NCBI GenBank assembly: GCA_030602245.1
Contig: JAUWAC010000015.1
Span: forward strand, 1 to 64,000
Length of the DNA stretch: 64,000 nt
Direction of reading: 5' to 3'
DNA from: Marinobacterium sp.
Lineage (GTDB): Bacteria > Pseudomonadota > Gammaproteobacteria > Pseudomonadales > Balneatricaceae
This document shows positions 47,417 to 57,628 of the stretch, piece after piece (position 1 is the first letter of the stretch; every line of letters begins with the position of its first letter). Made by a program: the position numbers and the translations under genes. The notes under the pieces were generated by a model that worked only from the letters and a program-made list of their open reading frames with translations, ran no database searches and was not told the DNA's origin.

Positions 47417-48409
47417 TCAGTCGTCTGCAACCCTCTCCTGCAGCGCCGCCGCCACCATCCGGTACACCGGCCGGCGCCAGCGACCGGCTTCGTTGATCAG
47501 ATTGTGCCGCGCCCCCTCGATCAGGCGCTGCTCGCCATTGGGGAACAGCCGCGCCAGCACCTGCAGGTTATGCTGCCAGTCGACAGTGGCATCGGCGCTG
47601 CCCTGTATCACCAGCGGGCGCAGCGGATGCGGCGCTTGCGCCTCGAACCAGCGAATCCACACCAGCATGGCACCGATCCAGCGCACCGGGATGTAATCGT
47701 GCTGCAACGGGTCGTGGCAGCGCACGAAGTTCAGGAAGCGCCGGTCGTGGCTGTTGCGCTTGTAGAAACGGCGCACCCGGCGCAGCAGGAACCGCAACAC
47801 CTGATACTTGCGCCGGATGCTGCGCCAATGGCTCGGGCGCACCAGTGGTGCCAGCAGAATCGGCCGTGTCAGCGGCGTCCGCGCCAGCGCCGGCTCGCGC
47901 AGCAGCAGAGTCGTGATAATCGCAGCGCCGGTGCTGTGGCCGATCAGCGTCAGCGGGGTATCAGCCTGCGGCAACAGCTGTCGCAGCAGGTCGCCCAGCT
48001 GGTCGGCATAGTGGAAGAAGTCTTCGACTTCGTAGCGCGGCCCGGCGGAGAGACCATGCCCGGGCAGATCGTACAGCACCAGATCCCAGCCGCGCCGGAA
48101 CAGATACGCGGCCAACGGCCGGGTCAGACCGGCATGATCCATGTAACCGTGCACCAGCACCACGCGGCCGCGACTCGGCCCACGCTGGCAGAACTGCTGC
48201 ACCACCAGCTCGGCCCCCGCCACCGCCAGCCGTGCCGCGCGGTAGTCCGCGACACGGGCAAGCCGGGCCAACCCATACCAATTCAGGTAGGCGCCGAGCG
48301 ACAGCGGCAGCGGCTGCAGCGGGCTCAGCTGCGCCGGCAGCTGCTGACGAATCTGCCCGGCATCAAACGCAGCGCGGGCCGCGGTGGTATTCTGGCTGTA
48401 TCGGCTCAA
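47417..48409 (-). CDS. Alpha/beta hydrolase, lysophospholipase-like
   Basis: This 330-residue protein has the alpha/beta hydrolase fold: VVLVHGYMDHAGLTRPLAAY (oxyanion region), LVLYDLPGHGLSAG, the nucleophile elbow LIGHSTGAAIITTLLL (Ser near residue 165), and the late Asp/His parts ADATVDWQHN and LIEGARHNLINE. Related proteins act on lipids or small esters; the substrate is not known. No signal peptide is seen. The start is TTG at 48409, supported by AGGA 7 bases upstream. It is divergent from the MscK-like gene. Confidence 0.85.
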   Translation of the reverse strand: MSRYSQNTTAARAAFDAGQIRQQLPAQLSPLQPLPLSLGAYLNWYGLARLARVADYRAARLAVAGAELVVQQFCQRGPSRGRVVLVHGYMDHAGLTRPLAAYLFRRGWDLVLYDLPGHGLSAGPRYEVEDFFHYADQLGDLLRQLLPQADTPLTLIGHSTGAAIITTLLLREPALARTPLTRPILLAPLVRPSHWRSIRRKYQVLRFLLRRVRRFYKRNSHDRRFLNFVRCHDPLQHDYIPVRWIGAMLVWIRWFEAQAPHPLRPLVIQGSADATVDWQHNLQVLARLFPNGEQRLIEGARHNLINEAGRWRRPVYRMVAAALQERVADD

Positions 48410-48470
48410 GACCCTTTCCTATAATCGTTCTGGTACGACCATATCAGTATCTGCTCTGGCGACCCAACTC

Positions 48471-51400
48471 ATGCCGCGACTCACGCCGCAACACCTGTTC
48501 TGCTTCTGTTTGACCCTGATCCTGCTGCTGACTGCTGCCATGCCGGCAGGGGCTGCGCTGCCGAGCCAGCAGGCGCTGACGCAGCAGCTGGAGCGACTGA
48601 ACCCGGACGACACCAGTGCCACCACTCAGGCCCTGCGCGAAACCTATCAGCAGATCCAGACCACGCTGAACACGCTGGCCCAGCTACGCGAGCGCACCGA
48701 CACCCTCAACCAGCAGATCGCCGATCAGCCACAACAGCTGCGGGAACTGCGCACGGCGTTGGACACAGCACGCGCCGCGGTGGTACCCGATACCGAGCAG
48801 CTGACACTGGAGCAGCTCGAACAACGCCTGACTGAAACCCGGGCCGAGCTGGTCCAGCTTGAACAGCGGCGGGACCAACTGCTCGAAGCGATCAGCCGTA
48901 CCGACGAACGCCTGATCAGCCTGCGCGCCCGGCTGGCAAAGCTCAAGCAGGAGGCCGACCAGCCGGCACCGGCGCTGGAAAGCGGCCTCTCCACCCAGCT
49001 GCGCGATGCACGCGAAAGCCTGCGCGAGGCGCTGGCCGAAGAGCAGGCGGCACGGATACAGGCGCTCGAACTCGAACTGCTGGTGCTGCCCGGTGAGAAC
49101 GAACTCAACCAGCTGCGCCTGACCCGGGTGCGGCGTCAGCTCGAGCAGGCACAAAGCCGCATCGAAACGCTGCAGAGCCGCCTGCTTGAACGCCGCCGCA
49201 GCCAGCTGGAGAGCGCCGTCGAGCAACTCGGCCCAGACCCGGAAACACTGCCACCGCCACTGGCCGAGATTGCACAGCAGAATCAGCACACCAGCGAACA
49301 GCTGCGGGCACTGCTGCGCGAGCTCGACACCAGTAACCAGCGCCAGCAACGGCTTGGCCAGCAGCTGGAACAGATCAGCCAGCGCTACCGCCTGATCCAG
49401 CAGCAGCTGGAACTCGACCTGCCCCAGCTCAGCGCCGAGCTGCGCCGTTTTACCCGCCAGCTGATGCGCCCGCTCGATACCGCCGCCACCCGCGCTCAGA
49501 TCAACCAGCTGCGGCTGGCCAACCTGACCAGCGACCGCGACCTGCTGGTCGCCGAGCAGCTGCAGGAGCAGCCACCGGAAGCGCTGGCGCAGCTGCCCGA
49601 CAGTGCCCGCCTGCGCTACCTCGACCTGCTCGACACCCGTATTGGTCTGCTCGAGCAGTTGCGCAGTACCCGCCAGCAACTGATCAATGCACGCTCCCAG
49701 TTGCTCGGCACGCAACAGCAGATCAACGAACAACTACAGCAGGCACGGGTGCTGATCGGGCAGCATCTGCTCTGGCTGCCCAGCGTACCGCCGCTGAGTC
49801 TGGCGTGGCCGGAGCAGTTCCGTGCCGGCCTGCAGCACCTGAGCCAACGCTGGGCACAGCTGGAGGGCGTGCCCCTGCTGCAGGCGGAGGCCCGTTACTG
49901 GCTGCTGATCGGAGTGCCGCTGGCACTGGCACTGATCGCCTGGGGCGTGCGCCGTTATCTGCGCCGCCACTGCGCGCGCTGGCATGAACAGATCGGTCGC
50001 GTCACCCAGGACCGCATCTCGCGGACCCTGCGCCTGCTGCTGGCAGGCCCGCTGCTGGCGGCGCCGCTCCCCGTGTTCGCACTGCTGCTCGAGGGCCAGC
50101 TGAACCCGAACCATCCGATTCACGACAGCCTTGTCACCCTGCTGCAGACAAGCGCGGCAACGACGTTCATCTACCTGCTGGCCCTGACCTGGCTGCGGGT
50201 GCCGCACGGCCTGCTGGCCGGCCATCTGGATCTGTCTGTCCGTCTGTGCCGGGTGCTGCGGCGCGAGGTGCAGATTCTGTTCTGGGGCGTGCTGCCGCTG
50301 CTGGCCGGCTTCATCATCGCCGACGGACTGGAGGAATCCGCCCTGCTGGCCTCCGCCGGGCGCCTGCTGTTCCTGCTGCTGGTCGCACTGCTGCTGCGCT
50401 TCTGGTGGATCCTGTGGAGCTTCAGCGACGACCTCAACCGGCTCGCCAGCGAGCTGCGCTGGTGGCGCGATGCCCGCGTCTGGATCGGCGCATTACTCGT
50501 CTTCAACGTGGCGATGCTGGGTCTGGGCATCGCCGGCTACCTGGTCAGCGCCCTGTTCCTGATGCTGGTGGTGGCCATTCTGGTGCTGGAGGTGGTGCTG
50601 ATTTACGTGCTCTACCGTCTGGGGCTGCGCTGGCTGCTGATCGAAGAGCGCCGCTTCGCATTCCGGCAGGCGCTGCAGCGGCGTGACGAGCTGCGCAAGG
50701 CACGCGAGCGCGAACGTGACGGCGAACGTGACAGCGGCGACGAAGTGCCTCTGGAAGAGAACTATCTCGACCTCAACACCATCTCGCTGCAGGCGCAGAC
50801 ACTGCTGCAGCTGCTCAGCCTGTCGTTGCTGGTACTGCTGATCTGGCTCACCCTTGGCGACCTGCTGCCGACGCTGCAGGTGCTGGAGCGCGTGCAGCTC
50901 TGGAGCACCTACCAGACCACCGCCAGCGGCGAGGCACTGACGGCGATCACCCTTGGCGACATCACCACCGGCTTTGCCATACTGCTGCTCAGCCTCGTCG
51001 CCGCCTACAACCTGCCGGGGCTGCTGGAGCTGCTGGTGCTGCGTCATCTGCGACTGACGCCGGGCACCGGCTACGCCATCACCACGCTGCTGAAATACAT
51101 GCTGATCCTGGTTGGCGTCATGGCCGGGATCAACCAGTTCGGGCTCGAGTGGAGCAAGCTGCAATGGCTCGTCGCGGCGCTCGGCGTCGGCCTCGGGTTC
51201 GGTCTGCAGGAGATCGTGGCGAACTTCGTCTCGGGGCTGATTCTGCTGTTCGAGAAACCGATCCGCATCGGCGATACCGTCACCATCGGCGATGTCACCG
51301 GCAACGTCTCGCGCATCCAGATCCGCGCCACCACACTGGTGGACTGGGATCGCAAGGAGGTGGTGATTCCGAACAAGACCTTCATCACCGAACGGCTGAT

Positions 51401-51752
51401 CAACTGGTCGCTGACCGACTCCACCACCCGCATCGTGCTGCAGGTCGGTGTCGCCTACGGCAGCGACACGGAAAAAGTTAAACAACTGCTGATCGAAGCC
51501 GCCCGCGAACACCCGGACGTGCTCGACGACCCGGCGCCGGATGCCTACTTCCGCGCCTTCGGCAACAGCACGCTGGATTTCGACCTGCGCGTCTACGTCA
51601 GCCGCATGGAAGACCGCATCCCGGTCACCGACGGTCTCAACCACTGCATCGACCGGCGTTTCCGCGAGGCGGGCATCGAGATCGCGTTCCCGCAGCTCGA
51701 TGTGCACCTGCACCGGCCGGCGCGCAAGCCGCCGCCCCCGCAGGACAGCTGA
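48471..51752 (+). CDS. mscK: MscK/KefA-like mechanosensitive channel
   Basis: This is a large 1093-residue MscS-superfamily channel that lets ions out on osmotic downshock. It has a signal peptide (MPRLTPQHLFCFCLTLILLL, cleavage near GAA-LPS), then a long periplasmic coiled-coil domain of about 430 residues rich in Gln, Leu and Glu. Several membrane helices follow (about 480-830). The MscS core comes next: pore helix WLVAALGVGLGFGLQEIVAN near residue 900, beta domain RIGDTVTIGDVTGNVSRIQI, and a C-terminal alpha/beta domain. Size fits E. coli MscK (1120). TATAAT at 48420-48425 may be its -10 box. The exact start is uncertain, as no strong ribosome-binding site is seen. Confidence 0.9.
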   Translation: MPRLTPQHLFCFCLTLILLLTAAMPAGAALPSQQALTQQLERLNPDDTSATTQALRETYQQIQTTLNTLAQLRERTDTLNQQIADQPQQLRELRTALDTARAAVVPDTEQLTLEQLEQRLTETRAELVQLEQRRDQLLEAISRTDERLISLRARLAKLKQEADQPAPALESGLSTQLRDARESLREALAEEQAARIQALELELLVLPGENELNQLRLTRVRRQLEQAQSRIETLQSRLLERRRSQLESAVEQLGPDPETLPPPLAEIAQQNQHTSEQLRALLRELDTSNQRQQRLGQQLEQISQRYRLIQQQLELDLPQLSAELRRFTRQLMRPLDTAATRAQINQLRLANLTSDRDLLVAEQLQEQPPEALAQLPDSARLRYLDLLDTRIGLLEQLRSTRQQLINARSQLLGTQQQINEQLQQARVLIGQHLLWLPSVPPLSLAWPEQFRAGLQHLSQRWAQLEGVPLLQAEARYWLLIGVPLALALIAWGVRRYLRRHCARWHEQIGRVTQDRISRTLRLLLAGPLLAAPLPVFALLLEGQLNPNHPIHDSLVTLLQTSAATTFIYLLALTWLRVPHGLLAGHLDLSVRLCRVLRREVQILFWGVLPLLAGFIIADGLEESALLASAGRLLFLLLVALLLRFWWILWSFSDDLNRLASELRWWRDARVWIGALLVFNVAMLGLGIAGYLVSALFLMLVVAILVLEVVLIYVLYRLGLRWLLIEERRFAFRQALQRRDELRKARERERDGERDSGDEVPLEENYLDLNTISLQAQTLLQLLSLSLLVLLIWLTLGDLLPTLQVLERVQLWSTYQTTASGEALTAITLGDITTGFAILLLSLVAAYNLPGLLELLVLRHLRLTPGTGYAITTLLKYMLILVGVMAGINQFGLEWSKLQWLVAALGVGLGFGLQEIVANFVSGLILLFEKPIRIGDTVTIGDVTGNVSRIQIRATTLVDWDRKEVVIPNKTFITERLINWSLTDSTTRIVLQVGVAYGSDTEKVKQLLIEAAREHPDVLDDPAPDAYFRAFGNSTLDFDLRVYVSRMEDRIPVTDGLNHCIDRRFREAGIEIAFPQLDVHLHRPARKPPPPQDS

Positions 51753-52148
51753 TACAGCCCCGTGGCGCCGCCCGGCGCCACGATATTGTCGACACCCATG
51801 CTGCCCTGCCGTCCGCTGCCAAAGCGGGCCGATACCACAGCGGCCGATTTACAACGCCGAAGGCGCCAGCAACCGCCATTCGATCCCCCTGATGCGCCCG
51901 CTCAGCGGCGAAAATTCTAGTAAAAAAACAACCAAAACATGCGCGAAAAGGTGTCGACAACGCGCAATTTTGTCGCCAAAAAACACGAACAGCCCGGTTT
52001 TTCATACTTTAGGCCAAGAGGGGTTACATTCGCCGGGAATTACGCTATTTTCGCAATGCACAATCGTTTTACTGTGGTAATCCCAACCCGCCGGAGAGGG
52101 CAGCCTCGCCGAGAACCGGGGGACTCAAAACAATTTGAGGCATATCTC
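51753..52148. other. Intergenic region between mscK and glcB
   Basis: The 396 bases hold no gene I can support. A 9-base-pair hairpin, CGTGGCGCC-GCCC-GGCGCCACG (51761-51782), near the mscK stop may end that message, though it lacks a T tract. Around 51955-51975 CGACAA and TTGTCG form a small inverted repeat in an AT-rich stretch that could carry the glcB promoter or operator. The frame of glcB stays open upstream to 51939, but the family start is at 52149. Confidence 0.5.
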
Positions 52149-54323
52149 ATGAGCCAACGCATTCAGGTTGGCGGCCTGCAGGTCGCTGAAGATCTCTACA
52201 ACTTCATCAACCGCGAAGCCCTGCCGGGTACCGGGGTGGATCAGGAGGCCTACTGGAGCGCCTTCGACGCCATCGTGCACGAACTGGCCCCGCGCAACCG
52301 GGAGCTGCTGGCCAAACGTGATGAGCTTCAGGCCCGCATCGACGAGTGGCACCGCGCACATCGCGGCCAGTTCGACTTCGCCGCCTACAAGCGCTTCCTC
52401 GTCGATATCGGTTACCTGCTGCCGGAAGGCGAAGACTTCACCGCGACCACCAGCAACGTCGACCCAGAGATGGCCACCATGGCCGGTCCGCAGCTGGTGG
52501 TGCCGGTGATGAACGCGCGCTACGCCCTGAACGCCGCCAACGCGCGCTGGGGCAGCCTCTACAACGCGCTCTACGGTACCGACGCGATCTCCGACGAGGG
52601 CGGTGCCGAAGCCGGCGAGCGCTACAACCCGGCCCGCGGCGCCAGGGTCATCGCGTTTGCACGTCAGTTCCTCGACGACAACGCCCCGCTGGCCCAAGGC
52701 TCGCACAAGGACTCCGCCGGTTACCACATCGCCAACGGTGCGCTGGTCGTATCCCTGCGCGACGGCAGCGAGACCGGACTGGCCGACCCGGCACAGCTGG
52801 TCGGCTTCACCGGTGAGGCATCACACCCGACCGGTATCGTGCTGGTGCATAACGGTCTGCACTTCGAAATCCAGATCGACCGCGACGACCTGATCGGCAA
52901 GACCGATGCCGCCGGCGTCAAGGACATCCTGATGGAGTCTGCGCTGACCACCATCATGGACTGCGAAGACTCCGTCGCCGCCGTCGATGCCGAAGACAAG
53001 ATCCTCGTCTATCGCAACTGGCTCGGCCTGATGAAGGGCGACCTGACCGAAGAGGTCACCAAGGGCGGCAAGACCTTCACCCGCCGCATGAACCCGGACC
53101 GCGTCTACCGCGCGCCGAACGGGGGCGAAGTGACGCTGAAAGGGCGCAGCCTGATGTTCGTGCGCAACGTCGGCCACCTGATGACCAATCCGGCGATTCT
53201 GGACCGCGACGGCAACGAGATCCCGGAAGGCATCATGGACGGCCTTGTCACCACCCTGATCTCGATCCACGACATCAAGGGTAACGGCCAGTTCAGCAAC
53301 ACCGTCACCGGCTCGATCTACATCGTCAAACCCAAGATGCACGGCCCGGAAGAGGTCGCCTTCACCAACGAACTGTTTGGCCGCATCGAAGACGCGCTGG
53401 GGCTTGAGCGCTACACGATGAAAGTCGGCATCATGGACGAAGAGCGCCGCACCACGGTCAACCTCAAGGAGTGTATCCGGGCCGCCAAGGAGCGCGTGGT
53501 GTTCATCAACACCGGCTTCCTCGATCGCACCGGCGACGAGATTCACACCTCGATGGAAGCGGGACCGATGATCCGCAAGGGCGACATGAAAGGCGCCGCC
53601 TGGATCAAGGCCTACGAAGACTGGAACGTGGATACCGGGCTGGCCTGTGGCCTCAGCGGCCGCGCCCAGATCGGCAAAGGCATGTGGGCGATGCCGGACC
53701 TGATGGCCGGCATGCTCGAAGCCAAGATCGGCCACCCGCTGGCCGGCGCCAACACCGCCTGGGTACCCTCGCCGACCGCCGCCACGCTGCACGCGCTGCA
53801 CTATCACAAGGTGGACGTGTTCGCGCGGCAGCAGGAGCTGAAGTCCCGCCCGCGCGCGGCACTGGACGACATCCTGACCATTCCGGTGGCGCAGAACCCG
53901 GACTGGAGCGCTGAAGAGATCCAGCAGGAGCTCGACAACAACGCCCAGGGCATTCTCGGCTACGTGGTGCGCTGGATCGATCAGGGCGTCGGCTGCTCGA
54001 AAGTGCCGGACATCAACGATATCGGCCTGATGGAAGACCGCGCCACCCTGCGTATCTCCAGCCAGCACATCGCCAACTGGCTGCACCACGGCATCTGCTC
54101 CGAGCAGCAGGTGATGGAAACGATGAAGCGCATGGCCGCCGTTGTTGACCGTCAGAACGCGGGCGACCCGGCCTATCAGCCGATGGCTGACGACTTCGAC
54201 GGCTCGGTCGCCTTCCAGGCTGCATGCGATCTGGTGTTCAAGGGCCGCGAGCAACCCAACGGCTACACCGAGCCGGTGCTGCACCGTCGTCGCATCGAAG
54301 CCAAGGCAAAACAGGCCGGCTGA
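52149..54323 (+). CDS. glcB: Malate synthase G
   Basis: This enzyme condenses glyoxylate with acetyl-CoA to give malate in the glyoxylate route. The 724-residue protein (E. coli 723) begins [20 protein letters not shown]. It shows the barrel motif [19 protein letters not shown] near residue 268, the catalytic Arg region in [18 protein letters not shown] near residue 385, [16 protein letters not shown] near residue 425, and [19 protein letters not shown] near residue 535. TTGAGG lies 9 bases before the ATG. No glc genes are next to it. A terminator follows. Confidence 0.97.
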   Translation: MSQRIQVGGLQVAEDLYNFINREALPGTGVDQEAYWSAFDAIVHELAPRNRELLAKRDELQARIDEWHRAHRGQFDFAAYKRFLVDIGYLLPEGEDFTATTSNVDPEMATMAGPQLVVPVMNARYALNAANARWGSLYNALYGTDAISDEGGAEAGERYNPARGARVIAFARQFLDDNAPLAQGSHKDSAGYHIANGALVVSLRDGSETGLADPAQLVGFTGEASHPTGIVLVHNGLHFEIQIDRDDLIGKTDAAGVKDILMESALTTIMDCEDSVAAVDAEDKILVYRNWLGLMKGDLTEEVTKGGKTFTRRMNPDRVYRAPNGGEVTLKGRSLMFVRNVGHLMTNPAILDRDGNEIPEGIMDGLVTTLISIHDIKGNGQFSNTVTGSIYIVKPKMHGPEEVAFTNELFGRIEDALGLERYTMKVGIMDEERRTTVNLKECIRAAKERVVFINTGFLDRTGDEIHTSMEAGPMIRKGDMKGAAWIKAYEDWNVDTGLACGLSGRAQIGKGMWAMPDLMAGMLEAKIGHPLAGANTAWVPSPTAATLHALHYHKVDVFARQQELKSRPRAALDDILTIPVAQNPDWSAEEIQQELDNNAQGILGYVVRWIDQGVGCSKVPDINDIGLMEDRATLRISSQHIANWLHHGICSEQQVMETMKRMAAVVDRQNAGDPAYQPMADDFDGSVAFQAACDLVFKGREQPNGYTEPVLHRRRIEAKAKQAG

Positions 54324-54342
54324 TCTGCCCCGTCGGCAACGC

Positions 54343-54366
54343 AAAGCCCCGCGCTCGCGGGGCTTT
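54343..54366 (+). terminator. Terminator of glcB
   Basis: AAAGCCCCGC-GCTC-GCGGGGCTTT is a 10-base-pair stem 20 bases after the glcB stop, ending in three T followed by CTG. Confidence 0.75.
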
Positions 54367-54440
54367 CTGTTTTCAGCCAACTCCGGCTCTGTCGTACACT
54401 CAAGCGATACCGCTATCGCCGTCGTCATCGAGAGTATGCC

Positions 54441-55406
54441 GTGAGAATCACCTTTCTGGGCACCTCCTCCGGAGCCCCCACCCGTCATCGCAACGTCAGT
54501 GCCACCGCCGTTCAGCCCGAGCGCGGCAGGCCCTGGGTATTGATCGATTGCGGTGAGGGTACCCAGCACCGGCTGCTGCGCACGCGCCTGTCACCGCAGA
54601 AGCTGGAGGCGATCCTGATCACCCACATCCACGGTGACCACTGCTACGGCCTGCCCGGACTGCTGGCCTCCTGCCAGCTCAACGGCCGTACCGCCCCGCT
54701 GACGCTGGTCGGCCCGGCGTCGGTCTGGGACTACCTGCAGGCGGTCATCCGTATCACCGAGATGCGCATCGAGTATCCACTGCACTTCGTGCCGGCGAGC
54801 CCGACGCTCCAGCTGGACGCGGCCGGATTGCGCATTGCCGCAGCAGAACTGAGTCATCGCACCGAGTGCTGGGGTTATCGGCTACAGGAAACGCAGGTAC
54901 CCCTGCGCTTGAATGTGGAACGACTGCGCGCAGAAGGGATCGAGCCCGGACCGCTCTACAACCAGCTGCAGCGCGGTGAGGACGTGCAGCTGGCGGATGG
55001 CCGTCGCCTCAGCAGCGCCGACTATACCGAGCCCTCACGCAAGGCCCGTGTGGCGGTGATCGGTGGTGACAACGATCAACCGGAGCGGCTGCGCGGGTTG
55101 TGTCAGGACGCGGACCTGCTGGTGCACGAAGCCACCTACACCGAACCAGTACTGGTTCAGATCGGCCCCGAGCCGCAGCACAGCAGCGCAGCCCGCGTGG
55201 CCCGGTTCGCCCAGTCCGCTGCAATTCCCAACCTGATCCTGACTCACTTCAGCCCTCGCTACCAGCCCCGCGCCCGTCGCCCCGGCGACCTCACCATTAC
55301 CGCCCTGCGGGATGAAGCGGCGGCGCAGTTCAGCGGCAAACTGGTGCTGGCCGAGGATTTCGCCCGCTACCTGCTCAGCCGCGAAGGCTGTCTGCTGCCC
55401 CTGTGA
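54441..55406 (+). CDS. rnz: Ribonuclease Z (tRNA 3'-end processing)
   Basis: RNase Z cuts tRNA precursors after the discriminator base. The 321-residue beta-lactamase-fold protein has ITFLGTSSGAPTRHRN at the start, the metal motif THIHGDHCYGLPGLL near residue 60, the AELSHRTECWGYRL region with a metal His near residue 140, and later ligands in LVHEATYT and LILTHFSPRY. The start is GTG at 54441 with GAGAG about 7 bases upstream; a nearby ATG is out of frame. Length fits the short bacterial form. Confidence 0.93.
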   Translation: MRITFLGTSSGAPTRHRNVSATAVQPERGRPWVLIDCGEGTQHRLLRTRLSPQKLEAILITHIHGDHCYGLPGLLASCQLNGRTAPLTLVGPASVWDYLQAVIRITEMRIEYPLHFVPASPTLQLDAAGLRIAAAELSHRTECWGYRLQETQVPLRLNVERLRAEGIEPGPLYNQLQRGEDVQLADGRRLSSADYTEPSRKARVAVIGGDNDQPERLRGLCQDADLLVHEATYTEPVLVQIGPEPQHSSAARVARFAQSAAIPNLILTHFSPRYQPRARRPGDLTITALRDEAAAQFSGKLVLAEDFARYLLSREGCLLPL

Positions 55407-55417
55407 CCGCGCGACGA

Positions 55418-56074
55418 TCAGATTGCGCGGTCAAAATAGAGATCCACCCCGGTCAGCTGTGAGACCTGTTCAAGGTAGTCGCTGACAATGGTCGGCAGCT
55501 TCAGATCGCGGATCAGCGTCAGGCAACGCAGCATCGGGAAGATCATCACATCATCCCAGCTCAGCAGGTTATCGCGGTGCGATGGCAACGACAGCGCCGG
55601 CAGGCTCGCCAGCATCGCCTCAACAACAACCTTGTCCGCCTCGGTACGCGCCAGCGCTGCGTCGAACGACTCCCCGATCATCTTTTCCTTGTTGACACGG
55701 AAGTACTCGCGCGCGCTTTCGGTAGCAAACTCGGGCAGCCCGATACGGGTAATGCGAGCAAAGTTCAGCGGCCACATGGCACTGCCGGCCGTGGCCAGAT
55801 GTTCGGTAACCGCTTTGCTCAGCGGGGTCTGCGGCGTTATGACCCGCGCCGCGTTGCCGATCTGATCCAGCTTGTGACAGATATCGAGGCTCTCCGCGGT
55901 GATCTCGCCGTCATGCTCAAGGATCGGCACCATCTTCTTGCCGATCAGATCGTGGCAGGTTTTCTCGTCATCGTTGAGCAGCACGACGCGCTCGAACGGC
56001 ACCTGTTTATACGCGGCTACCATGGTCGCACGTACGCAGAATGGGCAGTGGTCGTACAGATAGATCCGTGTCAT
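55418..56074 (-). CDS. grxB: Glutaredoxin 2 (GST-fold)
   Basis: This 218-residue protein begins MTRIYLYDHCPFCVRATMVA, with the redox motif CPFC, followed by VVLLNDDEKTCHDLIGKKMVPILEHDG and a helical GST-like C-terminal domain. It matches E. coli Grx2 (215). It reduces disulfides with glutathione in the cytosol. Two in-frame ATG codons exist; the second, at 56074, has GAAGAG at 6 bases, while the first (56080) touches it. It is convergent with rnz. Confidence 0.93.
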   Translation of the reverse strand: MTRIYLYDHCPFCVRATMVAAYKQVPFERVVLLNDDEKTCHDLIGKKMVPILEHDGEITAESLDICHKLDQIGNAARVITPQTPLSKAVTEHLATAGSAMWPLNFARITRIGLPEFATESAREYFRVNKEKMIGESFDAALARTEADKVVVEAMLASLPALSLPSHRDNLLSWDDVMIFPMLRCLTLIRDLKLPTIVSDYLEQVSQLTGVDLYFDRAI

Positions 56075-56234
56075 GGGCATCTCTTCGCAGTTGGTTGTGA
56101 CTGAATTCTAAACACGATCCTCAATACGCTTTCCAGTCGGTTCCGATCAGGCCATTGAGACGATGTAAGAAAAAATCCAAACGTGCTCTGTTACAGTACA
56201 AGGGTAAAACGCCCACTGCGGAGGCAATCTGGAG

Positions 56235-57107
56235 ATGACGCAGGCCGATTCCCTGTTCGATTTCATTCAGCGATACCCGCGCCTGATGGTGCTGACCGGT
56301 GCCGGTATCAGTACCGACTCCGGCATCCCCGATTACCGTGATCGCAACGGCGAATGGAAGCGCAAACAACCAGTACAGCATGGCGATTTCATGCGCGATC
56401 ATCACACGCGACAGCGCTATTGGGGTCGCAGCCTGATCGGCTGGCCAGTGATGCAGCGGGCGCAGCCGAATGAGGCCCACCACGTGTTGGCCACGTTGGA
56501 ACAGCTGGGCCATATCGACCTGCTGGTGACGCAGAACGTGGACGGTCTGCATCAGCGCGCCGGCTCTCGTGCCGTTATCGACCTGCATGGCCGTGCCGAT
56601 CAGGTGCTCTGCATGAGCTGCGGCTATCGCTGCACGCGGGATGAAGTACACCGCCGCTGCGGGGCGCTGAACCCCGATTTTCTCGGCTATACCGCGACCA
56701 CGGCGCCTGATGGCGATGCGGATCTGGAAGTCGATTTCAGTCGCTTTGAAGTCCCCCAGTGTCCCGACTGCCGCGGCATCCTCAAGCCGGACGTGGTGTT
56801 CTTTGGCGACAACGTACCCAAGCCACGTGTGCAGCAGGCGCTCGACGCCCTTGAGCGCGCCGATGCCCTGCTTGTGATCGGCTCATCGCTGATGGTCTAC
56901 TCCGGCTTTCGCTTCTGTCGCCGCGCCCGCGAGTGGGACAAGCCGATCGCCGCCCTGACCCTCGGCAAGACCCGCGCCGACGATCTGCTCGACCTCAAAC
57001 TGGACGCCCCGATCGCACCAGTACTGCAGCAGACACTGACTGCACTCGGCACCCGCCCTGACGCCATGACGAAGTCGCCGCTGCAATCAGCCAAGCCTTC
57101 CGCCTGA
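56235..57107 (+). CDS. SIR2 family NAD-dependent protein deacylase (class II-like)
   Basis: This 290-residue sirtuin has the NAD motif [20 protein letters not shown] at residue 18, the [12 protein letters not shown] catalytic stretch near residue 97, the catalytic His in [11 protein letters not shown] near residue 118, and four zinc cysteines (CMSCGYRC region and CPDCRG). [12 protein letters not shown] and [13 protein letters not shown] follow. The layout is like SIRT4-type (class II) sirtuins. Targets are unknown. It is not of the defence SIR2 type, which is fused to or next to other modules. The gene is divergent from grxB; a non-coding stretch of 521 bases follows it. Confidence 0.92.
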   Translation: MTQADSLFDFIQRYPRLMVLTGAGISTDSGIPDYRDRNGEWKRKQPVQHGDFMRDHHTRQRYWGRSLIGWPVMQRAQPNEAHHVLATLEQLGHIDLLVTQNVDGLHQRAGSRAVIDLHGRADQVLCMSCGYRCTRDEVHRRCGALNPDFLGYTATTAPDGDADLEVDFSRFEVPQCPDCRGILKPDVVFFGDNVPKPRVQQALDALERADALLVIGSSLMVYSGFRFCRRAREWDKPIAALTLGKTRADDLLDLKLDAPIAPVLQQTLTALGTRPDAMTKSPLQSAKPSA

Positions 57108-57146
57108 AGGCAACCCCCATCGCCAAGCTCACATCCGCCCCGCCCC

Positions 57147-57179
57147 GGAGCACAACGTCTGCCCTAAGGGCTGTGCTCC
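57147..57179 (+). terminator. Hairpin after the sirtuin gene
   Basis: GGAGCACA (57147-57154) pairs with TGTGCTCC (57172-57179); the loop contains a second small palindrome GCCCTAAGGGC. It has no T tract, so it is a possible terminator or mRNA end hairpin. Confidence 0.4.
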
Positions 57180-57215
57180 CGGTAACGCCGTTGCAACTCA
57201 CCCTTCACACCCACC

Positions 57216-57555
57216 TGTGAATAAGTTTCTATCGGCGATCAACACCTGCTCTGCAACAGGTTATTCACATTTACCCACAACTCTACCCACACCTGTGCTC
57301 GCGCCCTGCTCCTTGTCTGTTGGGGATAAAAATAACCGCCGCGGTGGAAATTGGATAACGACTGCCCAGTTTTCATAGGCCAAGCGCTGAAGCGCCTTTG
57401 CAGCACCTATAGACGTTTTGTTCGAAACTTTTCCACAGAGCTGTGCATCCAATTACGTGGATAACGACTCCCGCCTTGCCAGCTGCATTGTGGAAAACGC
57501 CAGCCCAGGCCCAACAAATAATCCACACGCACGATATTTGACCGGCTGTTGATAA
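57216..57555. repeat. Cluster of DnaA-box-like 9-mers
   Basis: Two exact TTATTCACA sites stand in inverted order (57216-57224 minus, 57261-57269 plus). Six more differ by one base from TTATNCACA: 57271-57279, 57429-57437, 57456-57464 (minus), 57489-57497 (minus), 57519-57527, and 57547-57555 (minus). All lie in a 521-base gap (57108-57628) that is less GC-rich than the neighbouring genes and holds no gene. Such clusters bind DnaA at origins and at datA- or DARS-type sites. No usual oriC neighbours (dnaA, dnaN, gyrB, rpmH, parAB) are in the window. Function is not shown. Confidence 0.6.
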
Positions 57556-57628
57556 CATTTCTGGGGCTCTTAACCGCTACCGGTGTGCGATATGATGTCC
57601 CGATTCGGCAGCGATATAGGGACGCGAT

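Noticed and set aside
48700-49800. Repetitive Gln/Leu/Glu codons that look like a DNA repeat
   Set aside because: They encode the periplasmic coiled coil of the MscK-like channel; no regular DNA repeat unit is present, and it is not a CRISPR array.
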